Positions 16,635-25,995 of a DNA stretch of 52,195 nucleotides are shown here, piece by piece. The DNA is from DATEHQ01 sp035279525 (lineage in GTDB: Bacteria; Chloroflexota; Dormibacteria; Dormibacterales; Dormibacteraceae). The position numbers were made by a program, and so were the translations under genes. The stretch is taken from NCBI GenBank assembly GCA_035279525.1, contig DATEHQ010000203.1:1-52195 (forward strand), written 5' to 3'. The notes beneath the pieces are model-generated. The model ran no database searches and was not told the DNA's origin. It worked only from the letters and a program-made list of their open reading frames with translations. Position 1 is the first letter of the stretch, and each line of letters starts with the position of its first letter.

Positions 16635-17570
16635 TTATCCCTTTCGGTCCAGGATCTCCTCCGCCATCGTGTACGGGCTGCCGTCCGCGAGCAGCCGTTC
16701 GGCCAGCGCCGGGTCCCCTTCCAGCTGCTCTTTGACCCGGCGACGCGCGATCTCGGCCGCCACCTCCGCCGTCTCGTCGCGGAGCCTCTGCTCCGCCAGC
16801 CGCTGCGCCTCGCCGCTCGACTCGAGCTGACGCCGGTGCGCCTCCACCGCCTCCCACACCTGGTCGATACCCTCCTGGCGGGCGGCGACCGTCGCCACGA
16901 TGGGCGGCCGCCACCTCCCCTTCCTGGCCGAGAGGCTGAGCATCGTCCGCAGCTCGGTGACAACCCTGTTGTGGCCTTCGATGTCGGCCTTGTTGACCAC
17001 GAACACGTCGGCGATCTCGAGTATGCCGGCCTTGATCATCTGCACACCGTCGCCCAGGTTCGGAGTCAGGACGACGACGGTCGTGTCGGCCACCGCAGCG
17101 ATCTCGAGCTCGGACTGCCCGACCCCGACAGTCTCGAGGATCACCTCGTCGAAGCCGAAGGCGCCCAGCAGCCGGATCCCTTCGCGCGCGGCCAGTGAAA
17201 GGCCCCCGAGGTGACCCCGCGCGCCCATGCTGCGGATGAAGACCTTGGGGTCGAGCGCGTGGCGCTGCATCCGAATTCGATCTCCGAGGATCGCGCCTCC
17301 CGTGAACGGCGAGTTGGGGTCGGTCGCGAGCACCGCGACCGACTTGCCTTGTTTGCGCAGCAGCGCTACGAGCCCGTCGACCAGGGTCGACTTGCCGGTG
17401 CCGGGCGCCCCGGTAAAACCGACGACGCCGGGCGTCGCGCCGGCCTGGCGGAGGGAGGTCTCGAGCTCGCGCACCGCGGGATCGCGTCGCTCGACCAGGC
17501 TGATCGCGCGGGCCAGGGCCCGCACGTCACCGGAGCGAAACCGCTTGACTAGGTCGCCGTCTTCGGTCAG
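16635..17570 (-). CDS. meaB: MeaB/ArgK-type G-protein chaperone of B12 mutase
   Basis: A GTPase that protects and reloads B12-dependent acyl-CoA mutases. It has P-loop GAPGTGKST, the DPNSPFTGGAILGDRIRM switch region, ETVGVGQSE, and NKAD for guanine recognition. The first standard start is GTG at 17525, but that drops the conserved opening helix. Reading upstream gives TEDGDLVKRFRSGDVRALAR, normal for the family. The only start-like codon there is CTG at 17570, 4 bases after the previous stop. I annotate that start as probable. It leads the mutase operon. Confidence 0.88.
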   Translation of the reverse strand: MTEDGDLVKRFRSGDVRALARAISLVERRDPAVRELETSLRQAGATPGVVGFTGAPGTGKSTLVDGLVALLRKQGKSVAVLATDPNSPFTGGAILGDRIRMQRHALDPKVFIRSMGARGHLGGLSLAAREGIRLLGAFGFDEVILETVGVGQSELEIAAVADTTVVVLTPNLGDGVQMIKAGILEIADVFVVNKADIEGHNRVVTELRTMLSLSARKGRWRPPIVATVAARQEGIDQVWEAVEAHRRQLESSGEAQRLAEQRLRDETAEVAAEIARRRVKEQLEGDPALAERLLADGSPYTMAEEILDRKG

Positions 17571-17574
17571 CTTC

Positions 17575-19026
17575 TCACTCGCCCAACCAGCGTAGGGCGA
17601 AGTCGTGACCGACGACCACCACCAGCCCGTACGTCTGCTGACCCGCCGCTGGCGAGGCGGTGGCGGGCGTGACGGCGATCACCGGGGCGCCGAAGAAGTG
17701 CGAGAGCCACGAGGCGGTCAGCGGGAACTTGCCGCCGGAGTAGTCGAGGATCTGCGTGCGTGACGCCGGCGCGTGCCTGACCGAGTCCGCCAGCTGAAGG
17801 CCGGTCGGATCGAGCATGGTCGTGACCAGCGAGCCGAGGCTGGCGTAGTTGTTCGACGCGTTGAGGATCTGCACCGGCGCCTTCTCGCCCAGCGTCCGTG
17901 GGTCGATCAGCACCGAGGCGAGGTAGCGGTGGATCATCGTGTAGGTCGGGTCGTCCGGGCACAGCTGCGACGTGTACGGGCCGAGGCCGCAGTCGCCGTA
18001 GTCGAGCAGGTTGCCGCTAGCGGCGCCCGAGGGCGCGGTCAGCGCGACACGGATGATCGAGGCGTCAGGCAGGTTCTTTCCCCAGTCGAAGATCGCCTTC
18101 ATGTCCGAGACGGTCATGTCCGTGAAGATGTTCTTCTGCAGGGCCTCGAGCAGCTGCGGCGCCTTGGAGAAGCCGTTCACGGTGGTCGCCTTCTGCTTGA
18201 TCGCCTCCATGATGTCCTGCTGGCGCTTGGCCCGGCCGAAGTCAGAGGCCTGCGCCGGCTCGCTGGCGTGCCGCGAACGCGCGATCTCCAGGGCCTTCTC
18301 GCCATTGAGGTGCTGGCAACCTGCCTTGAAGTGAATGGGCATGAACCCGTTGTGGTAGTCCGGATACGAGGTGTCGTCGAGGTTCGAGCTCAGGCAGACG
18401 TCGACACCGCCCAGCGCGTTGACCATGTCCCGAAAGGCCACGAAGTCGACGGCGATGAAACGATCGAACTTCAAGCCCGTCACCTTGCCGACCTCGTGCT
18501 CCGCCGCGTAACCGCCTCCGTCGCGGCCCTGGTACTGCGGAGCGACGCAGCAGATCACCTGCGTGTACGGCACCTCGTAGGCGGCGTTGATCTTTTGCAC
18601 CCACGTCCGGCTCGGATCCGTCTGAAGGTTCATGCGCACGACCAGGTCGCGCGGGATCGAAGCCATCATCACCCGGTTGCTGTTCGGGTCGATGGAGACC
18701 GCCATGATCGAGTCGGTGAGGAACGGCGCGTCGTTCTCGTAGCCGCCCATACCCAGCAGCAGCACGTTGACCTGCTCCCCGTGCTTCAGCTTGTAGGCGA
18801 TCGTGCCGGGCGCAGGCGCCACGGCCTGGATGATCTCGGTGGCCGGGTTGATGTGCTGGCCGGTGGTCGCGGTGACGAAGTCGTCCAACCGTTTATACGC
18901 GAGGGTCGCGCCCGCGATGACCGCGAGCAGGACCACGGCGATGATCGCCGCAGGCACCGACCTGGTCAGGCGATAGGAGACGTTGTAGCGGGACCGCCTG
19001 GCCCGTCTGGGCCTGGCCCTAACCAT
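17575..19026 (-). CDS. LytR-CpsA-Psr family protein with LytR_C domain
   Basis: A 483-residue envelope protein. It has an N-terminal basic segment, one membrane anchor (about residues 27-48), an LCP domain (NVLLLGMGG, DSIMAVSIDP, SIPRDLVV, GGVDVCL, ALEIARSRH) and a C-terminal LytR_C domain (VQILNASNN onward). LCP enzymes transfer polyprenyl-phosphate-linked glycopolymers to the cell wall, pointing to a peptidoglycan-anchored polymer. The extra Cys residues in the extracellular part may form disulfides. ATG 19026 was chosen over a GTG two codons upstream. Confidence 0.9.
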   Translation of the reverse strand: MVRARPRRARRSRYNVSYRLTRSVPAAIIAVVLLAVIAGATLAYKRLDDFVTATTGQHINPATEIIQAVAPAPGTIAYKLKHGEQVNVLLLGMGGYENDAPFLTDSIMAVSIDPNSNRVMMASIPRDLVVRMNLQTDPSRTWVQKINAAYEVPYTQVICCVAPQYQGRDGGGYAAEHEVGKVTGLKFDRFIAVDFVAFRDMVNALGGVDVCLSSNLDDTSYPDYHNGFMPIHFKAGCQHLNGEKALEIARSRHASEPAQASDFGRAKRQQDIMEAIKQKATTVNGFSKAPQLLEALQKNIFTDMTVSDMKAIFDWGKNLPDASIIRVALTAPSGAASGNLLDYGDCGLGPYTSQLCPDDPTYTMIHRYLASVLIDPRTLGEKAPVQILNASNNYASLGSLVTTMLDPTGLQLADSVRHAPASRTQILDYSGGKFPLTASWLSHFFGAPVIAVTPATASPAAGQQTYGLVVVVGHDFALRWLGE

Positions 19027-19071
19027 GAGCACCGGGATTTTAACAACGCTGTACCGCGCCTGCGGTTACGC

Positions 19072-19782
19072 CTACGGGCTGGCGGTGCCGTTGGGGATCG
19101 AGTTGAAGCTGCCCGACAGGTAGAAGAAGAAGGCGATCACGCTCAGCACGAAACCGACCACGCCCAGGATCAGCCCGACCAGGGCCAGCGTACCTCCGCC
19201 GATCGCGCCGCCGCTCGAGCTGACCCTCTGCCGCGAGATGAAGCCCATGATCGCGGCCGCCGGCCCGAGCGCGATGCCCAGGCACAGAAACGAGCAAGGA
19301 ATGGCGAGGATGCCGACGATGAGCGAGGCGATGGCGAGACCGTCCGTGCGCGGCTGGGCGTAGCCGTAGGCGCCCGGCGTGTAGCCGCCGTACCCGCCCG
19401 GGGGTGGAGGAGGCACGTAACCGCCACCTGGTGGAGGGGGTGGGCCGTAGGCGGGAGGCGGACCGTAACCCGGAGGCGGCTGGCCGTAGCCCGGTGGGGG
19501 CTGGCCGTAACCGGGCGGGGGCTGGCCGTACCCCGGCGGCGGCGGATACCCGCCGCCAGGCGGTGGAGGCGGCACCGGATAGCCTCCGCCGGGGAGGGGC
19601 GGTGGGGGTGGAAATCCGCCGCCGGCCGGAGGAGGAGGTGCGGGCGGCGGCGGCGGTGATGGAGAGAACCCGCCCGGGGGCGGTGGCGGCGGGGGTGGAG
19701 TGGGCGACGCGGGCGGTGGTGGCGGAGGGGGCGGCGGGTCGTTGGATTCGCCACCCGGTGGCGGCGGCGGAACGTCCGACAT
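19072..19782 (-). CDS. Proline-rich DUF4190 membrane protein
   Basis: A 236-residue protein. Residues 1-145 are Pro/Gly/Tyr low complexity, with GYGQPPP repeated in tandem. A DUF4190 domain follows, with two membrane helices (AIASLIVGILAIPCSFLCLG and LALVGLILGVVGFVLSVIAF). The strong GAGGAGGAG ribosome site supports the second of two adjacent ATGs. Its function is unknown; similar proteins are common in Gram-positive-like lineages. It is followed by the LCP gene on the same strand. Confidence 0.8.
   Translation of the reverse strand: MSDVPPPPPGGESNDPPPPPPPPPASPTPPPPPPPPGGFSPSPPPPPAPPPPAGGGFPPPPPLPGGGYPVPPPPPGGGYPPPPGYGQPPPGYGQPPPGYGQPPPGYGPPPAYGPPPPPGGGYVPPPPPGGYGGYTPGAYGYAQPRTDGLAIASLIVGILAIPCSFLCLGIALGPAAAIMGFISRQRVSSSGGAIGGGTLALVGLILGVVGFVLSVIAFFFYLSGSFNSIPNGTASP
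19459..19542. repeat. 21-bp in-gene tandem repeat encoding GYGQPPP
   Basis: Within the proline-rich gene the sequence CTGGCCGTA recurs at 19480, 19501 and 19522, exactly 21 bases apart, with a more diverged unit before them. It encodes successive GYGQPPP heptapeptides. Such repeats can expand or contract by slippage. Confidence 0.75.
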
Positions 19783-19792
19783 CATCTCCTCC

Positions 19793-20452
19793 TCAAGCGG
19801 CGGCGACCGCTGTCGATCCCACCTCGAAACTCCGGACGATCCACGCCTGCATCGCCAGCGAATAGGCCGTCGTGAAGAGGATCCCGATCCCACAGGCGAT
19901 GGCGCCCGACGACCCGACGAAACCGGCGGCGATCAGCATAAGGCCCGCGATCAGGGTGTTGGCCGCCGATGCCCTGCATCGCCGAAGCACCGTCGAGACG
20001 CGCAGGCCGCCCACGATGCCCGCACGCTCTGTCTCGAGGATGATGGCCGGCGTCGCGAAGTTGAGGACGAGGAAGCCGAGCGTCGCCACGCCATAGCTCA
20101 TGACGCTCAGCAGGACGCCCAGCGTGATCAGTCCAGCGCTGACCGGACCCTGACCCGCGCGCGCGAGGATGAGGACCGCGGGCGTGTAGACCAAGCCCGC
20201 GATCGCCGTCAGGGCCAGGCCGTACACGAGGAATACGACGAAGAGCCGCATGCCGCGGCCGAGGTGCTGGAGTCCGGCCGGCGGCAGCGTCTGGTCCCCC
20301 GCGCGCAGCCGGTCGAGCGCGGACAGCATCCAGCCGATTCCGTTGATCGCGCCGATCACCGGGATCACGAGGATGAGGCCGATAAGCAGGATCTTGGTCA
20401 ACCACCCTGGATCGTGGAAAGGCCAGGCGAAGGCGTCCGCGATTCGGTCCAA
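19793..20452 (-). CDS. DUF4013-like membrane protein
   Basis: A 219-residue membrane protein with about five hydrophobic helices. The opening AFAWPFHDPGWLTKILLIGLI and the body (RGMRLFVVFLVYGLALTAI) match the DUF4013 pattern of uncharacterised integral membrane proteins. No enzyme motif is visible. It starts 4 bases after the stop of the preceding small membrane protein and ends 10 bases before the DUF4190 gene, so the three form a unit. Confidence 0.75.
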   Translation of the reverse strand: MDRIADAFAWPFHDPGWLTKILLIGLILVIPVIGAINGIGWMLSALDRLRAGDQTLPPAGLQHLGRGMRLFVVFLVYGLALTAIAGLVYTPAVLILARAGQGPVSAGLITLGVLLSVMSYGVATLGFLVLNFATPAIILETERAGIVGGLRVSTVLRRCRASAANTLIAGLMLIAAGFVGSSGAIACGIGILFTTAYSLAMQAWIVRSFEVGSTAVAAA

Positions 20453-20456
20453 GCGG

Positions 20457-20897
20457 TCAGCTTGGGGTGGAGGTGGCTTCCAGGAGAACGACGATCCAGA
20501 CCAGCGTCACCACGGCCGCCACCGCGGTCGCGACCACGCCAAGCACCCATCCGGCCACGGCGGTGCCACGACCTCCAAGGGCTCCCTTCGATTCGTCGAT
20601 TCGCCTGACCGCCGCCTTTCCCACGAAGTAGGCGATCGGTCCCAGGATCATCCCCGGCGGCGAGAGCGCGACGCCGAGAGCCACCGCCAGCGGCGGAAGC
20701 GCCATCGCGAAGCCCAGCACCAGGATGAAGGTGGCCGCCAGGGCGAGCACGATGCCGAAAGTCCCCGCCGAGAGCGAAACCGCGGCGTTGCGGTCTCCGC
20801 CTTGCCGGCGGGCCGGGGGCTGTGGCGGCGGGTAGGTCGGCGGCGGAAACCACGGGGCGCTCGCCCGCCGGGGCGCGGGCGGCGGCGGCGCCTGCAT
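20457..20897 (-). CDS. Small DUF4190-like membrane protein
   Basis: A 146-residue protein with a Pro-rich N-terminus (about residues 1-35) and two or three membrane helices. The C-terminal ALGGRGTAVAGWVLGVVATA resembles the end of DUF4190 domains. The ATG at 20897 is chosen because the upstream frame is a shadow of the acyl-CoA dehydrogenase; it lies 5 bases after that gene's stop. No function is known. Confidence 0.7.
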   Translation of the reverse strand: MQAPPPPAPRRASAPWFPPPTYPPPQPPARRQGGDRNAAVSLSAGTFGIVLALAATFILVLGFAMALPPLAVALGVALSPPGMILGPIAYFVGKAAVRRIDESKGALGGRGTAVAGWVLGVVATAVAAVVTLVWIVVLLEATSTPS

Positions 20898-20902
20898 GGC
20901 GC

Positions 20903-22042
20903 TCAACGCAGCAGAGCCCTGGCTATGACCACCCGCTGAATCTGGTTGGTGCCCTCGTAGATCTGCGTGATCTTCGCGTCGCGCATCATTCGCTCGACCG
21001 GGTATTCGCTGATGTAGCCGTAGCCGCCGAGCAGCTGCACGCAATCCGTGGTCACCTGCATCGCCATGTCCGAAGCGAAAAGCTTCGCCATCGCCGCAAC
21101 CTTGGTGAGGTCCGCCGCCTTCGCGTCGACCTTGGTCGCCGCCAGATACACGAGATGCCGTGCGGCCTCGATCTGTGTCGCGATGTCGGCGAGCATGAAC
21201 TGGATCCCCTGGAAGGCGGCGATGGGCTGGCCGAACTGGTGCCTCTCCTTGACATAGTTGAGCGCGTAGTCGAAGGCGCCCTCCGCGATGCCGAGCGCCT
21301 GCGCGCCGATGCCCGGTCGAGAGCGGTCGAGCACTGCAAGCGCGACCTTGAATCCCGCACCCTCGTCCCCCAGCCGGTTGGCGGCCGGGACCCTCACGTC
21401 CTCGAGCACGATCTGCGCCGTCGGCGAGCCGCGGATGCCCAGCTTGTGCTCGATCTTCGGCGCCTGCCAGGGGCTGGTCTCACGTTCGAGCACGAACGCC
21501 GAGATGCCGCGGTGGTCCGCCTCAGGGTCGGTCTGCGCGAAGACGACCAGCGTGCCGGCGACGCTGCCGTGGGTGATGAACTGCTTGCTTCCGTTGAGCA
21601 CGTACTCGTCGCCGTAGCGCTTCGCACGCGTCTTCATGGCGGCCGCGTCCGAGCCGCTGCCGGTCTCGGACAGCGCGTAGGCGGCGACCTTCTCGCCCGA
21701 AGCGAGCGGCGGACAGAGCCTTTTCTTCTGCTCTTCCGTGCCCGCCATCAGGATGGGGTACGACCCCAGGGCCTGCACGGCGAGGATCAGAGAGGAGCTC
21801 GCGCATGCTTTCGCGATCTCCTCGATGCCCATGCAGATCGTGACGCTCGAGCCCGAGATGCCGCCGTACTGCTCGGGAAACGGAATGCCGAGGATCCCGT
21901 TGTCGGCGAAGAGCTTTTCGACATCCTTCGGATACTCCCCGCTCTGGTCGATCTCGGCCGCGCGCGGCGCTACGCGGTCCTGGACCAGCTCGCGAATTGT
22001 GTCTCGGATCGCGATCTGCTCCTCGGAGAACTCGAAGTTCAC
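20903..22042 (-). CDS. Acyl-CoA dehydrogenase (first of a pair)
   Basis: A 379-residue FAD-dependent acyl-CoA dehydrogenase making the 2,3-double bond in acyl-CoA. The FAD/substrate signature YALSETGSGSD is near residues 123-133 and the catalytic base is Glu363 in YEGTNQ, the position used by short- and medium-chain enzymes. FAD contacts include QLLGGYGY. It lies 7 bases downstream of another acyl-CoA dehydrogenase gene and would need an electron-transfer flavoprotein not seen here. Chain length is not predictable. Confidence 0.92.
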   Translation of the reverse strand: MNFEFSEEQIAIRDTIRELVQDRVAPRAAEIDQSGEYPKDVEKLFADNGILGIPFPEQYGGISGSSVTICMGIEEIAKACASSSLILAVQALGSYPILMAGTEEQKKRLCPPLASGEKVAAYALSETGSGSDAAAMKTRAKRYGDEYVLNGSKQFITHGSVAGTLVVFAQTDPEADHRGISAFVLERETSPWQAPKIEHKLGIRGSPTAQIVLEDVRVPAANRLGDEGAGFKVALAVLDRSRPGIGAQALGIAEGAFDYALNYVKERHQFGQPIAAFQGIQFMLADIATQIEAARHLVYLAATKVDAKAADLTKVAAMAKLFASDMAMQVTTDCVQLLGGYGYISEYPVERMMRDAKITQIYEGTNQIQRVVIARALLR

Positions 22043-22049
22043 GGGTCGA

Positions 22050-23183
22050 TTATCCGGGGTTTCGTCGCTTGAGGATTTCGCGCGCGATCACCACGCGCTG
22101 AACCTGATTCGAGCCCTCGTAGATCTGCAGCGCCTTGGCGTCTCGGACGTGGCGCTCGAATGGGCTGCCCTTCGTCGCGCCCTCTTCTCCCGCGATCTGC
22201 AGCGCGTCCAGCGCGACCTGCATCGCCGTGTCGGTGCAGTGAAGCTTGGCCATCGAAGCCTCGCGCGTGAACGGCCGCTTCGCCGAGCACAGCCACGCCG
22301 CGCGGTACGCGAGCAACCGGGCCGACTCGACCCGCGTCGCCATGTCGGCGAGCAGGAAATCGTCACCCTGCTCGTGTCCACGCTCCCGCATCAGGGCGCG
22401 CGCCTGGTCGACGGCGGCCTGGGCGATGCCGAGGGCCTGTCCCGAGATCCCGATGCGCCCCGAGTCGAGAGCCCGCATCGCGACCGTGAAGCCCTGTCCC
22501 TCGGCGGCCAGCCGGTCCTCCGCCGGAACCGCCACGTCCTCGAGCACGAGCTCGCCGGTCGGTGACCCGTTGAGCCCCATCTTCTCGAAGACCTGGCCGA
22601 CCCGAACCCCTGGCGAATCGGCCGGGACGAGGAACGCGGTGACGCCCGCGGCGCGAGCGCCAGGACCTGTGCGCGCGAACACGATGTACAGGCCGGCGCG
22701 CCCGACGTTCGTGATGAAGACCTTGGTGCCGTTGAGCACGTAACCGCTGCCGTTGCGCCGCGCTGTCATGGTCAACGATGCCGCGTCGGACCCGGATGAG
22801 GGCTCCGTCAGAGCGAAAGCCCCGATGAGCTCGCCGCGCGCGAGCCTGGGCAGCCACTTCCGCTTCTGCTCTTCATCTCCGAAGAGCAGGATCGGCTCGC
22901 TGCCGACGCTCGTGTGCACGTCGACGATCACGGAGGTCGACGCGCATGCCTGCGCCAGCTCCTCGATGCAGAGCGCAAAGCAAAGGGCGTCCAGGCCCGC
23001 GCCACCGTATTCGCGGGGGATCAGGACCCCCAGGAGACCCGATTCGCCGGCCGCCTGAACCTGTCTCTCCGGGAATTTATGTTCGCGGTCGATATCGGCG
23101 GCGTGCGGTGAAACGACGCCCTGCGCGAATTCGCGAACGGCGGCCCGGAAGGCTGCGTGATGGGCCGCAAGCTCAAGATCCAA
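22050..23183 (-). CDS. Acyl-CoA dehydrogenase (second of a pair)
   Basis: A 377-residue acyl-CoA dehydrogenase, clearly diverged from its neighbour. The signature FALTEPSSGSDAA lies near residues 124-136 and the catalytic Glu356 in YEGSNQ. AQACASTSVIVDVHTSV resembles butyryl-CoA dehydrogenase-type enzymes, so a short-chain substrate is a reasonable guess. The start is TTG, 31 bases from the divergent hypothetical gene. A TATTCT sequence 14 bases before the TTG could be a -10 box with a very short leader. Confidence 0.9.
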   Translation of the reverse strand: MDLELAAHHAAFRAAVREFAQGVVSPHAADIDREHKFPERQVQAAGESGLLGVLIPREYGGAGLDALCFALCIEELAQACASTSVIVDVHTSVGSEPILLFGDEEQKRKWLPRLARGELIGAFALTEPSSGSDAASLTMTARRNGSGYVLNGTKVFITNVGRAGLYIVFARTGPGARAAGVTAFLVPADSPGVRVGQVFEKMGLNGSPTGELVLEDVAVPAEDRLAAEGQGFTVAMRALDSGRIGISGQALGIAQAAVDQARALMRERGHEQGDDFLLADMATRVESARLLAYRAAWLCSAKRPFTREASMAKLHCTDTAMQVALDALQIAGEEGATKGSPFERHVRDAKALQIYEGSNQVQRVVIAREILKRRNPG

Positions 23184-23214
23184 CTCAGGCGTTAACTAGA
23201 ATAGTGACCCTACG

Positions 23215-23637
23215 ATGGAAGCTGGACCAAGGTATCTCGAAGGCACGACCGTCGGAAGTGGCCGCGACATCATCGGTGTGCGACGCGATCGGATCGCTGA
23301 CATCATCGGCACCGGCCGCGAGATCATCGCGCGGGCCAAGTCCGAAAAGATCCTGCCCGAAACGATCACGGGCGCGACCGCCGCGCTCCTGGTCACCATC
23401 GCGGGCTACGGCGAACCCCTTTCCGAGGGCCAATGGCGTGAGCTGGCCGGGGTCGTTGGTGGCATCATGCGCGACACCACGTATGCCGACCTCGCTAGAT
23501 TGCGCACCCTCATCACACAGGAGCAGTTTCTGAATGTGGCGCGGAACCAGGGTTACGCCCGCTTCATCCGCCGGCTCGATGACGGCCGGTGGGTGTGCGA
23601 GCTGACGCCCAAGCTTGAAGACCTTCCAGACGAGTAG
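23215..23637 (+). CDS. Hypothetical protein, 140 aa
   Basis: I do not recognise this protein. It is soluble and mixed alpha/beta, with a repeated-looking N-terminal segment (VGSGRDIIGVRRDRIADIIG) and no catalytic motif I can name. The ATG is supported by the divergent arrangement and by a TAGAAT -10-like box 12 bases upstream. It precedes the beta-propeller gene by about 60 bases. Confidence 0.6.
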   Translation: MEAGPRYLEGTTVGSGRDIIGVRRDRIADIIGTGREIIARAKSEKILPETITGATAALLVTIAGYGEPLSEGQWRELAGVVGGIMRDTTYADLARLRTLITQEQFLNVARNQGYARFIRRLDDGRWVCELTPKLEDLPDE

Positions 23638-23700
23638 TCACACCACGAGCTCTGAGTCGGCGCCTTGAGCTCGCGAGGACCCCTGGACCCCATCGCTGGC

Positions 23701-24894
23701 ATGCTCAGGTCGCGACCTGTGCGCATCGTCATGGCGGCGCTCCTTGTCATCACGATCATCAGCCCGGCCGCCGTGGTGGCCGCTGTCGTGTGGACCGCGC
23801 CCCCTGTGACCACCGGTGTCGCGACGGCGGCGCAGGACAACAGCTCGGCGCGGCTCCTGCCACCCGCTGACGTTCAGTCGACCGAGCTGCCCGCGCCGGC
23901 GTTCAACGTCTACGCCAACACCATGTCGGGCACGGTCCCCTGCCCCCTGTGCCAGGTGCCCGAGCGGGTCTACGTTCCGAACAGCAGCGCCAACACCGTC
24001 GACGTGATCGACCCGAACACGTACAAGGTGATCGCGCACTATGCGGTCGGCCAGATCCCCCATCACATCGCGCCCGCGTGGGACATGAGCGCGCTCTATG
24101 TCGACAACGAAGGCTCCAGCTACCTGACCGTGCTCGACATCCATACCGGACGTCCGACGGGCCAGAAGATCTACATACCGTACCCGTACAACCTGTACTT
24201 CACGCCCGACGGCACCAAGGCGATCGACGTGGTCGAACGCCTGCAGCGCATCGAGTTTCGTGACTGGCGCCACGGCTGGAAGCTCCTCAAGTCGGTGGGC
24301 ATCCCGTGGCCCGGCGCGGACCACCTGGACTTCAGCGCCGACGGCAGCTACCTGATGATCTCGACCGAATACTCGGGCGTGGTCGCCAAGGTCGACGTCA
24401 ACAAGATGGCGCTCGTCGGCTCCGTGAACGTCGGCGGCCTGCCCATCGACGTGAAGGTCTCACCGGACGGCAGCGTCTTCTACGTCACCAACCAGGGTCG
24501 CATGGGCGTGTCCGTGATCGACCCCGTGGCGATGAAGGAGATCAAGTTCATCCCGACCGGACGCGGCGCTCACGGCCTGCAGGTCTCGCGCGACACCAGG
24601 TCGCTGTACGTCTCGAACCGCCTCGAAGGTTCGATGTCGGTGATCAGCTTCGCCACACGCTCGGTGACGGCGAAGTGGTGGATCCCAGGCGGTGGCAGCC
24701 CCGACATGCTGCAGCTGAATCCAGCCGGGACACGGCTGTGGGCTTCGGGTCGCTACAACGCCACCGTTTACGTGTTCGACACGACCACGGGCCAGGTGGT
24801 CGCGCGGATCCCGGTCGGCTCGCAGGACCACGGCCTCACCTACTTCCCCAACGCGGGCCTTCACAGCCTCGGCCACAACGGCGTCTACCGCTGA
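23701..24894 (+). CDS. Exported YVTN beta-propeller protein
   Basis: A protein of about 397 residues with an N-terminal signal anchor (VRIVMAALLVITIISPAAVV) and a seven-bladed-type propeller built of YVTN/YncE repeats (YVPNSSANTVDVIDPNTYKV, VYVSNRLEGSMSVI-like units, VYVFDTTTGQVVARI). A CPLC pair lies just before the propeller, at about residues 80-83. Such proteins act outside the cytoplasm as binding or scaffold modules; the ligand is unknown. A TTG at 23665 would add 12 residues; I prefer the ATG because the signal starts there. Confidence 0.8.
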   Translation: MLRSRPVRIVMAALLVITIISPAAVVAAVVWTAPPVTTGVATAAQDNSSARLLPPADVQSTELPAPAFNVYANTMSGTVPCPLCQVPERVYVPNSSANTVDVIDPNTYKVIAHYAVGQIPHHIAPAWDMSALYVDNEGSSYLTVLDIHTGRPTGQKIYIPYPYNLYFTPDGTKAIDVVERLQRIEFRDWRHGWKLLKSVGIPWPGADHLDFSADGSYLMISTEYSGVVAKVDVNKMALVGSVNVGGLPIDVKVSPDGSVFYVTNQGRMGVSVIDPVAMKEIKFIPTGRGAHGLQVSRDTRSLYVSNRLEGSMSVISFATRSVTAKWWIPGGGSPDMLQLNPAGTRLWASGRYNATVYVFDTTTGQVVARIPVGSQDHGLTYFPNAGLHSLGHNGVYR

Positions 24895-24918
24895 CCTGGA
24901 GCCGGCACAGGGCCCAAC

Positions 24919-25995
24919 GTGGCATTCACTGGAGTCGCCGGCATCCCGATCTGGGAGGAGCCCGTTCGTGGCTCGTTCGGGGACGCGTCGACGCTTGCGC
25001 TGCCCGGCGTGGAGCGAATGCGCCTCTCGGTGCAGGGCGCGACGACCCCACCGCCGATCCATCACCTGACCGGGCTGGCCCCGGTCGATGCCGCACACGG
25101 CCTTTCGACCTTCGCGATGCCGGCTTCTCCGTGGCTCCAGGGCCCGGTCCCCGACTTGATCACAGGCGGCGTGATCGCCTTCCTGGCCGACGGCCCGCTG
25201 GGCACCGCGATCATGACCGTGCTTCCGCCGCTCGGCTACATGACGACTTCGGACATCTCGATGAGCTTCCTGCAGCCGGCGACGCTGGAGGGCGGCACGC
25301 TGACAGGTCGCGCCCGCTTGATCCACGGCGGCCGTTCCGTCGCGCTGTCGGAGGTCACCGTCGAGGACGGTCGCGGCCGGCGTCTGGCGCACGGCACCTC
25401 ACGCGGCTTCGTGCTCAAAGCGCCGGGGGCGCCCCCAGCCGCGGAGGTCGAGCCGCAGCCTGAGCGCCTGACGCCCGATCCGTACCTGAGGCGCCCGGTG
25501 GCCGGCAACCCTGTCTCGCACGAGGCATGGAGCCGCACCTCTGGGCTCGAGGCGCTGCGGCTCTGCATCGAGGATCCTGATTGGGCGCCGCCGATTCACC
25601 ACCTCACCGGACTGCGGCCGATCGAGGCGATCGAGGGCCGGTGCTCATTCGTGCTGCCGGCGAGCCCGTGGCTCATGCCACCGGCGCCTCACGTGTATGG
25701 CGGCGCGATCGCTCTCCTCGCGGACGCCGCGCTGTCGGGCGCGGTGATGACGATCAACCCGGCCGGAGGGTCGTTCGCTCCTCTCGACCTGAAGGTCAAC
25801 TTCCTTCGGCCGGTCATCCCGGACGGCGGCCTCCTCACGGCGCAGGCGATCCTCGCCCATCGAGGGAAGACGATGACCGTCGCGACGGCCGAGCTCTACA
25901 ACGAGCAGGGCAAGCGGATCGCACTCGCCAGCTCGAGCGCGATGCTGATGCCGGGCCGGCCGTGGAGCGAGATGGCGCGCCCCGCCGAAGGCTAG
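24919..25995 (+). CDS. Tandem hotdog-fold thioesterase-like protein
   Basis: A 358-residue protein made of two related PaaI/4HBT-type hotdog domains. Domain 1 (about 45-165) carries PPIHHLTGL, FAMPASPWL and a GGVIAFLAD helix. Domain 2 (about 222-345) repeats them as PPIHHLTGL, FVLPASPWL and GGAIALLAD. Double hotdog proteins usually act on acyl-CoA. The Asp in the central helix is kept in both halves, so both sites could work. The start is GTG, 24 bases after the propeller gene. Confidence 0.85.
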   Translation: MAFTGVAGIPIWEEPVRGSFGDASTLALPGVERMRLSVQGATTPPPIHHLTGLAPVDAAHGLSTFAMPASPWLQGPVPDLITGGVIAFLADGPLGTAIMTVLPPLGYMTTSDISMSFLQPATLEGGTLTGRARLIHGGRSVALSEVTVEDGRGRRLAHGTSRGFVLKAPGAPPAAEVEPQPERLTPDPYLRRPVAGNPVSHEAWSRTSGLEALRLCIEDPDWAPPIHHLTGLRPIEAIEGRCSFVLPASPWLMPPAPHVYGGAIALLADAALSGAVMTINPAGGSFAPLDLKVNFLRPVIPDGGLLTAQAILAHRGKTMTVATAELYNEQGKRIALASSSAMLMPGRPWSEMARPAEG

